A stretch of 64,000 nucleotides of DNA from Thioalbus denitrificans (GTDB taxonomy: Bacteria; Pseudomonadota; Gammaproteobacteria; DSM-26407). The DNA lies in the NCBI RefSeq assembly GCF_003337735.1, contig NZ_QPJY01000003.1:90712-154711 (forward strand), read 5' to 3'. The translations under genes were made by a program, and so were the position numbers. Positions within the stretch are counted from its first letter, which is position 1; each line of letters opens with the position of its first letter. This document shows positions 17,910 through 26,272 of this stretch, in pieces. The notes beneath the pieces were generated by a model, which saw only the letters and a program-made list of their open reading frames with translations, did not search any database and had not been told where the DNA came from.

Positions 17910-18380
17910 ATGCGCAGACTGCCAGTCCCGTACCCGCTGCCCCTCCTGCTTCTCCTGCTGCTCGCCCTCCCCCTGGCCGGCTGCATGAAGCCCTCGCCCA
18001 CCCAGCTGCAGGCCCGGCTGGCGGCCGCCGCCACCATCAACCCGGACGTGAGCGGAAGGCCCTCGCCGGTGGTGGTCCGCCTCTACGCCCTGCGCGCCGC
18101 CAGCGCCTTCGAGAACGCCGACTTCTTCACCCTGTACGACAACGAGGTGGCCGCCCTCAAGGACTCGCTCCTCGGCCGCGAGGAGATGGAGATCGTGCCC
18201 GGCGGCAGCCTGGAAATCAGCCGCGACTTCCCGCCCGAGACCCAGTTCCTGGGCGTGGCGGCGGCGTTCCGCGACATCGACCAGGCGCGCTGGCGGGCGG
18301 TGACGCCGCTCAAGAAGGAGAGCAAGAACAGCGTCACCATCGAGCTCGGCGAGCGCAGCGTCAGCATCCGCGCCAAGTAA
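17910..18380 (+). CDS. tssJ: T6SS outer-membrane lipoprotein TssJ
   Basis: A 156-residue lipoprotein. The ATG at 17910 with AGGA upstream is preferred; an in-frame GTG at 17892 would add six residues. Signal peptide LLLLLLLALPLAGC gives a lipobox LAGC with Cys about 25. The mature part is the TssJ transthyretin-like beta-sandwich (VVVRLYALRAASAFENADFF, then TLYDNE and FLGVAAAFRDIDQARWRAVT). It is anchored in the outer membrane and holds the periplasmic end of TssM. It lies directly before tssK (16 bp) in the membrane-complex operon. Confidence 0.93.
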   Translation: MRRLPVPYPLPLLLLLLLALPLAGCMKPSPTQLQARLAAAATINPDVSGRPSPVVVRLYALRAASAFENADFFTLYDNEVAALKDSLLGREEMEIVPGGSLEISRDFPPETQFLGVAAAFRDIDQARWRAVTPLKKESKNSVTIELGERSVSIRAK

Positions 18381-18396
18381 CCGGAACCGGTCCGCC

Positions 18397-19725
18397 ATGT
18401 CCTGGAACAATCGAGTCATCTGGTCCGAGGGGCTGTTCCTGCGTCCCCAGCACTTCCAGCAGCACGACCGCTGGCTGGAGTCCCTGGTGGACGCCCGCAG
18501 CGGCGCCCTGGCGCCCTACCCCTGGGGCTTCCGCGAGCTGGAGATCGACACCGGGCTGCTGGGAATGGGGCAGCTGGGGCTGACCGCCGCCCGCGGCGTC
18601 CTGCCCGACGGCACCCCCTTCGGCCTGCCCGCCGACGACCCGGCTCCGGCGCCGCTGGAGCTGCCCGACGAGGCCCGCGGCCAGGTGGTGTACCTCGCCC
18701 TGCCGGTGCGGCGCCCCGGCGGCATCGAGACCGGCGACGGGGACGAGGGGCTGCAGCGCTTCACGCCGGGCGAGGAGGAGGTGAAGGACAACAACGCCGG
18801 CACCCAGGAGCCGGCCGCCCTGCAGGTGGGCCGGCTGCTCCCGCGGCTGCTGCTGGAGAAGCAGAACCGCGACGGCTTCGCCTGCCTGGGCGTGGCGCGC
18901 ATCCTCGACCTGCGCCCGGACAAGGGCGTGGTGCTGGACGAGGCCTGGATCCCCCCGTGCCTGGACGTGCGGGCGAGCCCGCGCCTGGCGGGCTTCCTCA
19001 ACGAGCTGCAGGGGCTTCTGCGCCACCGGGGCGAGGCCCTGGCGGGGCGCATCTCCGGCGCCGGCCAGGGCGGGGTGGCGGAGGTTTCCGACTTCATGCT
19101 GCTGCAGGTCATCAACCGCTACGAGCCGCTGGCGGCCCACCTCGCCGCCCTGCCCGGCCTGCACGGCGAGCTCCTCTACCGCCGGCTGCTGGAGCTGGCC
19201 GGGGAGCTGGCCTCCTTCACCCGCGCCGAGCGGCGCCCGCCCCAGTTCCCGGTCTACACCCACGAGGACCCGCAGGCCGCCTACGACCCGCTCCTCGACG
19301 AGATCCGCGACGCATTGAGCAAGGTGATGCTGGAGCGGGCCATCCCCATCCCGCTGCAGGATCGCAAGTACGGCTTCCGGGTCGCGCCCATCAGCGACCG
19401 GACGCTGCTCGGCAGCGCCAGCTTCGTGCTGGCCGCCAAGGCGGACATCAGCGCCGAGGCGCTGCGGCGGCAGTTCCCGGCCCAGGTGAAAGTGGGCCCG
19501 GTGGAACAGATCCAGCAGTTCGTCAAACTCGCCCTGCCCGGCATCGGCCTCCATCCCCTCCCGGTCGCGCCGCGGCAGATTCCCTACCATGCCGGCTACA
19601 ACTACTTCGAGCTGGATCGCAACAGCGAATACTGGAAGGGGCTGGAGCAGTCCGGCGGATTCGCCCTGCACATCGGCGGCGAGTTCCCCGGTCTGAAACT
19701 GGAGTTCTGGGCCATCCGAGACTGA
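18397..19725 (+). CDS. tssK: T6SS baseplate protein TssK
   Basis: A 442-residue protein with the family N-terminus NRVIWSEGLFLRPQHFQQHD. Later landmarks are LQVINRYEPLAAHLAALPGL, FPVYTHEDPQAAYDPLLDEI and the C-terminal YFELDRNSEYWKGL. TssK is the trimeric baseplate adaptor that links the TssFG wedges to the TssLM membrane complex. Length is as expected for the family. The gene is 16 bp after tssJ and 3 bp before the GTG of tssL, so translation is probably coupled. The other baseplate genes (tssE, F, G) are not in this window. Confidence 0.96.
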   Translation: MSWNNRVIWSEGLFLRPQHFQQHDRWLESLVDARSGALAPYPWGFRELEIDTGLLGMGQLGLTAARGVLPDGTPFGLPADDPAPAPLELPDEARGQVVYLALPVRRPGGIETGDGDEGLQRFTPGEEEVKDNNAGTQEPAALQVGRLLPRLLLEKQNRDGFACLGVARILDLRPDKGVVLDEAWIPPCLDVRASPRLAGFLNELQGLLRHRGEALAGRISGAGQGGVAEVSDFMLLQVINRYEPLAAHLAALPGLHGELLYRRLLELAGELASFTRAERRPPQFPVYTHEDPQAAYDPLLDEIRDALSKVMLERAIPIPLQDRKYGFRVAPISDRTLLGSASFVLAAKADISAEALRRQFPAQVKVGPVEQIQQFVKLALPGIGLHPLPVAPRQIPYHAGYNYFELDRNSEYWKGLEQSGGFALHIGGEFPGLKLEFWAIRD

Positions 19726-19728
19726 GCC

Positions 19729-21132
19729 GTGGACCACGACGATCCTTTCTTCAATCAACCCGGTGACGAGGACCGCACCGTCATCCGTCCCACCCCGGGC
19801 GGGCGACGCACGCAGGACGGCGCGGAATCCGGGCCGTCCGCCCCGCCCCCGGCCGGAGCGCCTCCGGCCGCCGGTGCGCCGCCTCCGCGCCAGCCGCCCC
19901 CGGCCGGGCGGGCGGCCGCGCCGCTGTCCACCGCGGAGCTGGGCCACACCGGGCTCAACCCCCTGGTGAGCGCGGCGGCGCCGCTGCTCACCCTGGTCAC
20001 CCAGCTGCGCCACACCCTGCGCCACCCCGATCCGGAGGCCCTGCGCCGGCAGGTCATCGAGGAGGTGAAGGCGTTCGAGAACCGGGCCCGAAGCCAGGGC
20101 GTCAGCTCCGAGGTGACCCTCTCGGCCCGCTACGTGCTCTGCTCCCTGGTGGACGAGACCATCCTCGGCACCCCCTGGGGGGCCGAGAGCAGCTGGGGCA
20201 ACCAGGGCATGCTCATCACCTTCCACAAGGAGGCCTGGGGCGGGGAGAAGTTCTTCGCCCTGCTCGACCACCTGCTGCGCGACCCGCTGGCCCACCTGCA
20301 CCTGCTGGAGCTCATGTACCTGTGCCTGACCCTGGGCTTCGAGGGCCGCTACCGGGTGATGGCCGGCGGCCAGGCCGCCCTGGCGGATCTGCGCGAGAAG
20401 CTCTACCGGGTGCTGCGCCAGCAGCGCGGCGAGTACGAGCGCGAGCTCTCGCCCCACTGGCGGGGGGTGGTGGACCGGCGCACGCCGCTCTCCCGCAGCG
20501 TCCCCCTGTGGGTGCTGGGGGCGGTGGCCGCCGCATTGCTGCTGGTGCTCTACGTCGGCTTCAGCTTCATGCTCAACCGCGCCTCGGACCCGGTGTTCGC
20601 CTCGCTGCACGCGGCGGGCAACCAGGCCGCGGCCCTGTTCAACCGGCCGGTGGCGGTCGCCGAGCCGACCCCGGCCCCGGACGCGCCCCGCCCGCCGACC
20701 CTGCGCGAGCTGCTCAACCCCGAGATCCTGGCCGGCCAGCTCGACGTGACCGAGAGCGACGGCCGCAGCACGGTCATCCTCCACGGCGACGGCCTGTTCG
20801 CATCCGGCAGCGTGGAGATCCGGCCCGACTACCTGCCGGTGCTGCGGCGGGTGGCCGAGGCGCTGGCCCAGGTGCCCGGCGACGTGCTGGTCACCGGCCA
20901 CACCGACAACGTGCCCATCCACACGCTGCGCTTCCCCTCCAACTGGCACCTCTCCCAGCGCCGGGCGGAGTCGGTGGTGGAGTACCTCGGCCGGGAGACG
21001 GGCACCCCCGGGCGCTTCACCGCCGAGGGCCGCGCCGAGACCGAGCCGCTGGTGCCGAACGACACGCGCGACAACCGCGCCCGCAACCGGCGGGTGGAGA
21101 TCACCCTGGTGGAAGCCCATGGACGGGGCTGA
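19729..21132 (+). CDS. tssL: T6SS inner-membrane protein TssL (DotU/IcmH type) with OmpA-like domain
   Basis: A 467-residue protein starting at a GTG 3 bp after tssK. A proline-rich cytoplasmic N-terminus (to about 65) is followed by the DotU/IcmH domain (LTLVTQLRHTLRHPDPEALR, AWGGEKFFALLDHLLRDPLA, LMYLCLTLGFEGRYRV). One membrane helix follows (WVLGAVAAALLLVLYVGFSF, near residue 265) and a periplasmic OmpA/Pal-type domain (VTGHTDNVPI, NWHLSQRRAESVVEYLG, DNRARNRRVEI) that should bind peptidoglycan. This makes it the evolved form of TssL that anchors the complex to the wall without a separate TagL. It forms the membrane complex with TssM and TssJ. Confidence 0.95.
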   Translation: MDHDDPFFNQPGDEDRTVIRPTPGGRRTQDGAESGPSAPPPAGAPPAAGAPPPRQPPPAGRAAAPLSTAELGHTGLNPLVSAAAPLLTLVTQLRHTLRHPDPEALRRQVIEEVKAFENRARSQGVSSEVTLSARYVLCSLVDETILGTPWGAESSWGNQGMLITFHKEAWGGEKFFALLDHLLRDPLAHLHLLELMYLCLTLGFEGRYRVMAGGQAALADLREKLYRVLRQQRGEYERELSPHWRGVVDRRTPLSRSVPLWVLGAVAAALLLVLYVGFSFMLNRASDPVFASLHAAGNQAAALFNRPVAVAEPTPAPDAPRPPTLRELLNPEILAGQLDVTESDGRSTVILHGDGLFASGSVEIRPDYLPVLRRVAEALAQVPGDVLVTGHTDNVPIHTLRFPSNWHLSQRRAESVVEYLGRETGTPGRFTAEGRAETEPLVPNDTRDNRARNRRVEITLVEAHGRG

Positions 21133-21177
21133 CCGGGGCGTGGATGAGCCCATGAGCCTGTCCGAGAGAGACCGCGT

Positions 21178-24100
21178 ATGAAACGCCTGCTGAACCTCCT
21201 GCGCCGGCCCTGGCTGCTCTCCCTGCTGGGGCTCATCGCCCTGGCGGTGATCGTCTGGTTCCTCGGCCCCCTGCTGAGCTTCGCCGGCTGGGAGCCGCTG
21301 GTGAGCGCCACCGGGCGGCTGGTGGCCATCGCCGTGCTGGCCGCCCTCTGGGGCCTCAACCGGCTGCGCCGGGCCTGGCAGGCCAAGCGCACCAACCAGG
21401 CCATCCTCGACGGGCTGACCAGCGGCGCCGCGGAGGCCCCCGCCGGCCCCGCCCCCGGCGAAGTGGAGTCGGCCGAGGAGCTGGCGACCATCCGCAAGCG
21501 CTTCGAGGAGGCGCTGGCGGTGCTGAAGCAGTCGCGCCTGAAGCACCGCTTCGGCCGCCACTACATCTACGAGCTGCCCTGGTACGTGATCATCGGCCCG
21601 CCCGGCTCGGGCAAGACCACGGCGCTGCTCAACTCCGGGCTGCACTTCCCGCTGGCCGAGCGCTTCGGCCAGGACGCCATCCGCGGCGTGGGCGGCACTC
21701 GCAACTGCGACTGGTGGTTCACCGACGAGGCGGTGCTGCTGGACACCGCCGGGCGCTACACCACCCAGGACAGCTTCGAGTCGGTGGACCGCGCCGCCTG
21801 GATGGGCTTCCTCAAGCTGCTCAAGCGGCACCGGCGGCGGCGCCCCATCAACGGCGTGCTGGTGGCGGTGAGCGTGGCCGACCTGCTGCAGCAGAGCGAG
21901 GGCGAGCGCGCCGCCCACGCCCGCGCCATCAAGCAGCGCATCCACGAGCTGCACCAGGAGTTCGGCATCCGCTTCCCCATCTACTTCACCTTCACCAAGT
22001 GCGACCTGGTGGCGGGGTTCATGGAGTTCTTCGCCGACCTGGGCCGCGAGGAGCGGGCGCAGGTGTGGGGCATGACCTTCCCCGCCGAGGAGACGGAGAC
22101 GGAAGCGGGGCTGGTGCGCCACTTCGGCCCCGAGTTCGACGCCCTCCTGCAGCGCCTCAACGCCCGCCTGGTGGAGCGGCTGCAGGCGGAGCGCGACCCC
22201 CAGCGGCGCAACCTCATCTACACCTTCCCGCAGCAGTTCGGCACCCTCAAGACGCTGCTGGAACCGTTCCTGGGCGAAATCTTCCAGCCCAGCCGCTTCG
22301 AGACCCCGCCCCAGCTGCGCGGCGTCTACTTCACCAGCGGCACCCAGGAGGGCAGCCCCATCGACCGGGTGATGGGCTCGGTGGCGGCCAGCTTCCGCCT
22401 CGACCGCCAGTCCCTGCCCGCCTTCGTGGGCCACGGCCAGAGCTACTTCATCACCCGCCTGTTCCGCGACCTGGCCTTCCCGGAGGCGGACCTGGCCGGC
22501 ACCAACCTGCGCCTGGAGCGCCAGCGGCGCTGGCTGGAGCGGGTCGTCTACGCCGCCGCCGCCGGCGTGACCCTGCTGGCGGCCGCCGCCTGGACCACCA
22601 GCTACACCACCAACAAGGCCTACGTCAGCGAGGTGGACAGCCAGGTCCAGGCCATCCAGGCGCAGATCGACGCCATGGACCCGGATCAGCGCGACCTCAT
22701 CAGCGTGCTGCCGCTGATGGACGCGCTGCGCAACCTGCCGGGGGGCTATGCCGCGAAGGACGAGGGCGTGCCCCTGCTCATGGGCCTGGGGCTCTACCAG
22801 GGCGACAAGCTCGGCACCGAGGCGAAGTCGGTCTACCAGCGGGTGCTGCGGCGCGCCTTCCTGCCGCGGGTCATCCTGCGCCTCGAGGACCAGCTGCGCA
22901 GCGGCATGGGCAAGCCCGACTACCTCTACGAGGCGCTGCGGGTCTACCTGATGCTCGACGACCCGGACCACTTCGACGCCGCCACCGTGCGCACCTGGAT
23001 GGCCTTCGACTGGGAGCAGAACCTGCCCCGCGACGTGAGCAAGGAGCAGCGCCAGCAGCTGGAGGCGCACCTGGCCGCGGCGCTGGAGCGGGAGGCCGGC
23101 ACCGCCCCCATCCCGCTGGACGGCGAGCTGGTGTCCCGGGCCCGCGAAGTGCTGCTGCGGGTGCCGCTGGACCAGCGCATCTACGCCCGCATCAGGCAGG
23201 AGAAGATCGCCAACGAGATCCCCGACTTCACCATCAGCGGCGCGGCGGGACCCGACGCGCCGCTGGTGTTCGTGCGCAAGAGCGGGCTACCGCTGAACCA
23301 GGGTGTGCCGGGGCTCTACACCTACGACGGCTACCACCAGGTGTTCGCCCGGCAGGCGCCGGACCTGGTGCGCGAGCTGGCCAGCGAGAGCTGGATCCTC
23401 GGCCCCCAGGCCCCCACTGCCGACCCGGCGAAGCTCCAGGAGCTGGTGGCCTCGGTGCGCCGGCTCTACCTGCAGGACTACATCGCCCGCTGGTCGGACC
23501 TGCTCGACGATCTGGACATCGCCCCCTTCACCAGCCTGCGCCAGGGGGTGGAGATCCTGCGCGTGCTCTCCGGACCCGACTCCCCGCTCAAGCGCCTGCT
23601 GGTGGCGGTGGCCCGGGAGACCATGCTCGACCGCCAGACGGAGGCCGAGACGGGGCTGGTGGAGCGCGCCACCGACCGGGTGAGCGCCCTGCGCGATCGT
23701 TTCGGACGGCTGTTCAGCGAGCGCGCCGCCACCGCCGCCGCGCCCGACACCCCCGAGCGGCAGGTGAGCCAGCGCTTCGAGCCCCTCAACCGGCTGGTGG
23801 TGGCCCCCGAGGACGGCGCGCCGCCCATCGACGGCCTCATCGCCAGCCTCAACGAGCTCTACCTCTACGTGAACGCCATCGCCAGCGCGGCGGACCGCGG
23901 CGGCGCGGCCCTGGAGGCGGCCCGCAGCCAGGCCGGCATGGGCGGCGACGTGGTGGGCAAGGTGCGCACCGAGGCCGACCGCCTGCCCCTGCCGCTGCAG
24001 GGCTGGGTGAAGGGGGTGGCCGCCGACAGCGCCGGCATGACCATCGGCGGGGTCAGCGCCCACCTCAACAACGTCTGGACCTCCACGGTGCTGCCCTTCT

Positions 24101-24762
24101 ACCGCCAGGCCATCAGCGGCCGCTACCCGCTGGTGCGCTCCAGCGATCGGGAGGCGACGCTGGAGGACTTCGGCCGCTTCTTCGGCCCCGGCGGGCTGAT
24201 GGACGACTTCTTCAAGAAATACCTGGAGTCGTTCGTGGACACCTCCGGGTCGCAGTGGAGCTGGCGCGCCGCCGCCGGCGGCTCCCGGCTCGGCATCTCC
24301 AACGCCGTGCTGCAGCAGTTCCAGAACGCCGCCGCCATCCGCGACGCCTTCTTCCCCGCCGGCGGGCAGACCCCCGCGGTGAGCTTCACCCTGGTGCCCC
24401 AGGGCCTGGACGCCGGGGTGAGCCGGTTCCTGCTCGACCTGGAGGGGCAGCTGGCCGACTACCGCCACGGCCCGACCCGCCAGGTGCGCCTGACCTGGCC
24501 GGCGGCCAACAGCACCGGCCAGGTGCGGCTGGTGTTCGAGGACACCGCCGGCAACCGCCCGGGCGTCACCGAAACCGGCCCCTGGGCCTGGTTCCGGGTG
24601 CTGGACAAGGCCACCGTCGAGCCCACCGCCGTGCGCGACCGGTTCAAGGTCACCTTCAGCCTCGGCGGCCACAGCGCCAGCTACGAGCTGCAGGCCAGCA
24701 GCGTGCGCAATCCGTTCAAGCTCGACGCCCTGGAGGCCTTCCGGTGCCCGGAACGACTGTGA
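21178..24762 (+). CDS. tssM: T6SS membrane-complex protein TssM (IcmF)
   Basis: A 1194-residue IcmF-family protein. Two N-terminal membrane segments (LSLLGLIALAVIVWFLGPLL and the region near residue 45) precede a cytoplasmic NTPase domain with an intact Walker A (IGPPGSGKTTALLNSG, about residues 140-155) and the segment DTAGRYTTQD. A third helix near residue 460 (YAAAAGVTLLAAAAWTTSY) leads to the large periplasmic domain that contacts TssJ. Length is typical. The gene overlaps tagF by 19 bp. Intact Walker A is notable because some TssM proteins have lost it. TssM is the core of the trans-envelope complex. Confidence 0.96.
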   Translation: MKRLLNLLRRPWLLSLLGLIALAVIVWFLGPLLSFAGWEPLVSATGRLVAIAVLAALWGLNRLRRAWQAKRTNQAILDGLTSGAAEAPAGPAPGEVESAEELATIRKRFEEALAVLKQSRLKHRFGRHYIYELPWYVIIGPPGSGKTTALLNSGLHFPLAERFGQDAIRGVGGTRNCDWWFTDEAVLLDTAGRYTTQDSFESVDRAAWMGFLKLLKRHRRRRPINGVLVAVSVADLLQQSEGERAAHARAIKQRIHELHQEFGIRFPIYFTFTKCDLVAGFMEFFADLGREERAQVWGMTFPAEETETEAGLVRHFGPEFDALLQRLNARLVERLQAERDPQRRNLIYTFPQQFGTLKTLLEPFLGEIFQPSRFETPPQLRGVYFTSGTQEGSPIDRVMGSVAASFRLDRQSLPAFVGHGQSYFITRLFRDLAFPEADLAGTNLRLERQRRWLERVVYAAAAGVTLLAAAAWTTSYTTNKAYVSEVDSQVQAIQAQIDAMDPDQRDLISVLPLMDALRNLPGGYAAKDEGVPLLMGLGLYQGDKLGTEAKSVYQRVLRRAFLPRVILRLEDQLRSGMGKPDYLYEALRVYLMLDDPDHFDAATVRTWMAFDWEQNLPRDVSKEQRQQLEAHLAAALEREAGTAPIPLDGELVSRAREVLLRVPLDQRIYARIRQEKIANEIPDFTISGAAGPDAPLVFVRKSGLPLNQGVPGLYTYDGYHQVFARQAPDLVRELASESWILGPQAPTADPAKLQELVASVRRLYLQDYIARWSDLLDDLDIAPFTSLRQGVEILRVLSGPDSPLKRLLVAVARETMLDRQTEAETGLVERATDRVSALRDRFGRLFSERAATAAAPDTPERQVSQRFEPLNRLVVAPEDGAPPIDGLIASLNELYLYVNAIASAADRGGAALEAARSQAGMGGDVVGKVRTEADRLPLPLQGWVKGVAADSAGMTIGGVSAHLNNVWTSTVLPFYRQAISGRYPLVRSSDREATLEDFGRFFGPGGLMDDFFKKYLESFVDTSGSQWSWRAAAGGSRLGISNAVLQQFQNAAAIRDAFFPAGGQTPAVSFTLVPQGLDAGVSRFLLDLEGQLADYRHGPTRQVRLTWPAANSTGQVRLVFEDTAGNRPGVTETGPWAWFRVLDKATVEPTAVRDRFKVTFSLGGHSASYELQASSVRNPFKLDALEAFRCPERL

Positions 24763-25502
24763 CCCCCGCCGCGACCGGCTTCCACGGCAAGGTTCCCAGC
24801 CACGGGGACTTCGTCACCCGGCGCCTGCCGCGCTGCTTCATCGACCCGTGGGACGGCTGGCTGCAGGACGGCATCACCCGCAGCCGCGAACAGCTCGTCC
24901 CGGGCTGGCTCGACATCTACCTCACCAGCCCCCTGTGGCGCTTCGTGCTCTCGCCCGGCATCTGCGGCGAGCAGGGCTGGGCGGGGCTGCTGATGCCCAG
25001 CGTGGACCGGGTGGGGCGCTACTTCCCCCTCACCCTGGCCGCGCCCCTGCCGGCCAACGGCAACCCCCTGCAGCTGATCGACAACGGCGGCCACTGGTTC
25101 GCCCGCGCCGAGTCCCTGCTGCTCTCCGCCCTGGAGGACGGCTTCGACCTGGCGGCGTTCGACCGCGAGGTGGAGGCCCTGGGCCTGCCGGCCGGCGCCG
25201 GCGCCGAGGCGCCGCCGAACCCGCCCGCCCAGTCCGCCCGCCACCCGGCGTGGCACATACCGCTGCCCCAGCCGGAGGCGATCCGGGGCGGCACCCCGGA
25301 CCTGGCGCGCCAGCTGCTGCAGTCCTTCTTCTTCGCCTACAGCCTGTGGTGGACATCGGGGTCGGACCGGGTGGACAGCTCGCTCCTCATCTGCCAGGGA
25401 CTGCCGCCGGTGGAGGGCTTCTCCGCCCTGCTGGGGGGCGACTGGAGCCGCTGGGGCTGGCAGACCCGCAACCTCGCGGCGGACACGGCCACGGCCCCAT
25501 GA
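24744..25502 (+). CDS. tagF: T6SS-associated protein TagF
   Basis: About 252 residues starting at the GTG at 24744, which overlaps the end of tssM; a second GTG at 24759 is possible. The diagnostic N-terminal motif is GFHGKVPSHGDFVTRRLP, followed by WDGWLQDGITRSREQ and the conserved WRFVLSPGICGEQGWAG and RVGRYFPLTLAAPLP. TagF is a post-translational repressor of T6SS, in some species by sequestering FHA protein; its loss activates firing. The gene overlaps pppA by 4 bp (ATGA). It is a single-domain TagF, not the TagF-PppA fusion seen in some bacteria. Confidence 0.93.
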   Translation: MPGTTVTPAATGFHGKVPSHGDFVTRRLPRCFIDPWDGWLQDGITRSREQLVPGWLDIYLTSPLWRFVLSPGICGEQGWAGLLMPSVDRVGRYFPLTLAAPLPANGNPLQLIDNGGHWFARAESLLLSALEDGFDLAAFDREVEALGLPAGAGAEAPPNPPAQSARHPAWHIPLPQPEAIRGGTPDLARQLLQSFFFAYSLWWTSGSDRVDSSLLICQGLPPVEGFSALLGGDWSRWGWQTRNLAADTATAP

Positions 25503-26260
25503 GCGTTCCCCTGCGCTGGAGCTCCGCCTGCGTCACCGACGTGGGCCGCGTGCGCAAGCTCAACGAGGACGCCTGCCTCTCCCTGCCCGAGCGCGGCCTG
25601 TGGGTGGTGGCCGACGGCATGGGCGGCCACGATGCCGGCGACCTGGCCAGCCGCTGGGTGGTGGAGACCCTGGGCGCCCTGCCCGCCCCCCACAACCTCG
25701 GCGACCAGGTGGAGGCGGCCCGCGAGCGGCTGCGGGCGGTGAACCGGCGCCTGCGCGAGGAGGCCGGGCGGCGGGGCAAGTCCGTCATCGGCACCACCGT
25801 GGCCGCGCTGGTGGCCTTCGGGGGCCACGGCGTCTACCTCTGGGCCGGCGACAGCCGCGTCTACCGCTTCCGCCAGGGCCGCCTGCGCCGCCTCACCCGC
25901 GACCACAGCCAGGTGGAGGAGCTGGTGGAGGGGGGCCTGCTGGCGCCCGAGGAGGCCGAGAGCCACCCCGCCGCCAACGTCATCACCCGGGCGGTGGGGG
26001 GCGAGGAGAAGCTCGAGGTGGACGCGGAAATCGTGGAGCTCGCCCCGCGGGATCTCTTTCTCCTCTGCAGCGACGGGCTGTATAAAGAGCTGAGCGAGGC
26101 CGATATTGCCGGCATCCTCGCCCGCACCCCCTCGCCCCGCGCCGCCCGGCAGCTGGTGGACACGGCGCTCGAGCGCGGGGCCCGGGACAACGTGACGGCG
26201 CTGGTGGTGCGGGTGGAGCCGGCCGAGTCCGGCACGCCGCCGCCCCGACACCGCCCCTGA
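25499..26260 (+). CDS. pppA: PP2C-type Ser/Thr phosphatase PppA of T6SS
   Basis: A 253-residue PPM/PP2C phosphatase. Visible metal-binding and structural motifs are NEDA (about residue 22), VVADGMGGHDAGDLAS (about 35-50), GTTVAAL, WAGDSRVYRF, DHSQVEELV, LLCSDGLYKEL and the C-terminal GARDNVTALVV. All the aspartates expected for two Mn/Mg ions are present. It reverses phosphorylation of the FHA protein by PpkA and so turns off T6SS assembly. Start is in an ATGA overlap with tagF; ppkA follows 12 bp downstream. Confidence 0.94.
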   Translation: MSVPLRWSSACVTDVGRVRKLNEDACLSLPERGLWVVADGMGGHDAGDLASRWVVETLGALPAPHNLGDQVEAARERLRAVNRRLREEAGRRGKSVIGTTVAALVAFGGHGVYLWAGDSRVYRFRQGRLRRLTRDHSQVEELVEGGLLAPEEAESHPAANVITRAVGGEEKLEVDAEIVELAPRDLFLLCSDGLYKELSEADIAGILARTPSPRAARQLVDTALERGARDNVTALVVRVEPAESGTPPPRHRP

Positions 26261-26272
26261 CGATCGACGACC

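Noticed and set aside
18361..23070. A 1569-codon open frame on the minus strand across tssK, tssL and tssM
   Set aside because: It lies opposite three certain T6SS genes. Its composition (Gly/Ala/Val/Arg/Gln/His-rich, no domain motif) is what a GC-rich coding strand gives in the antisense frame.
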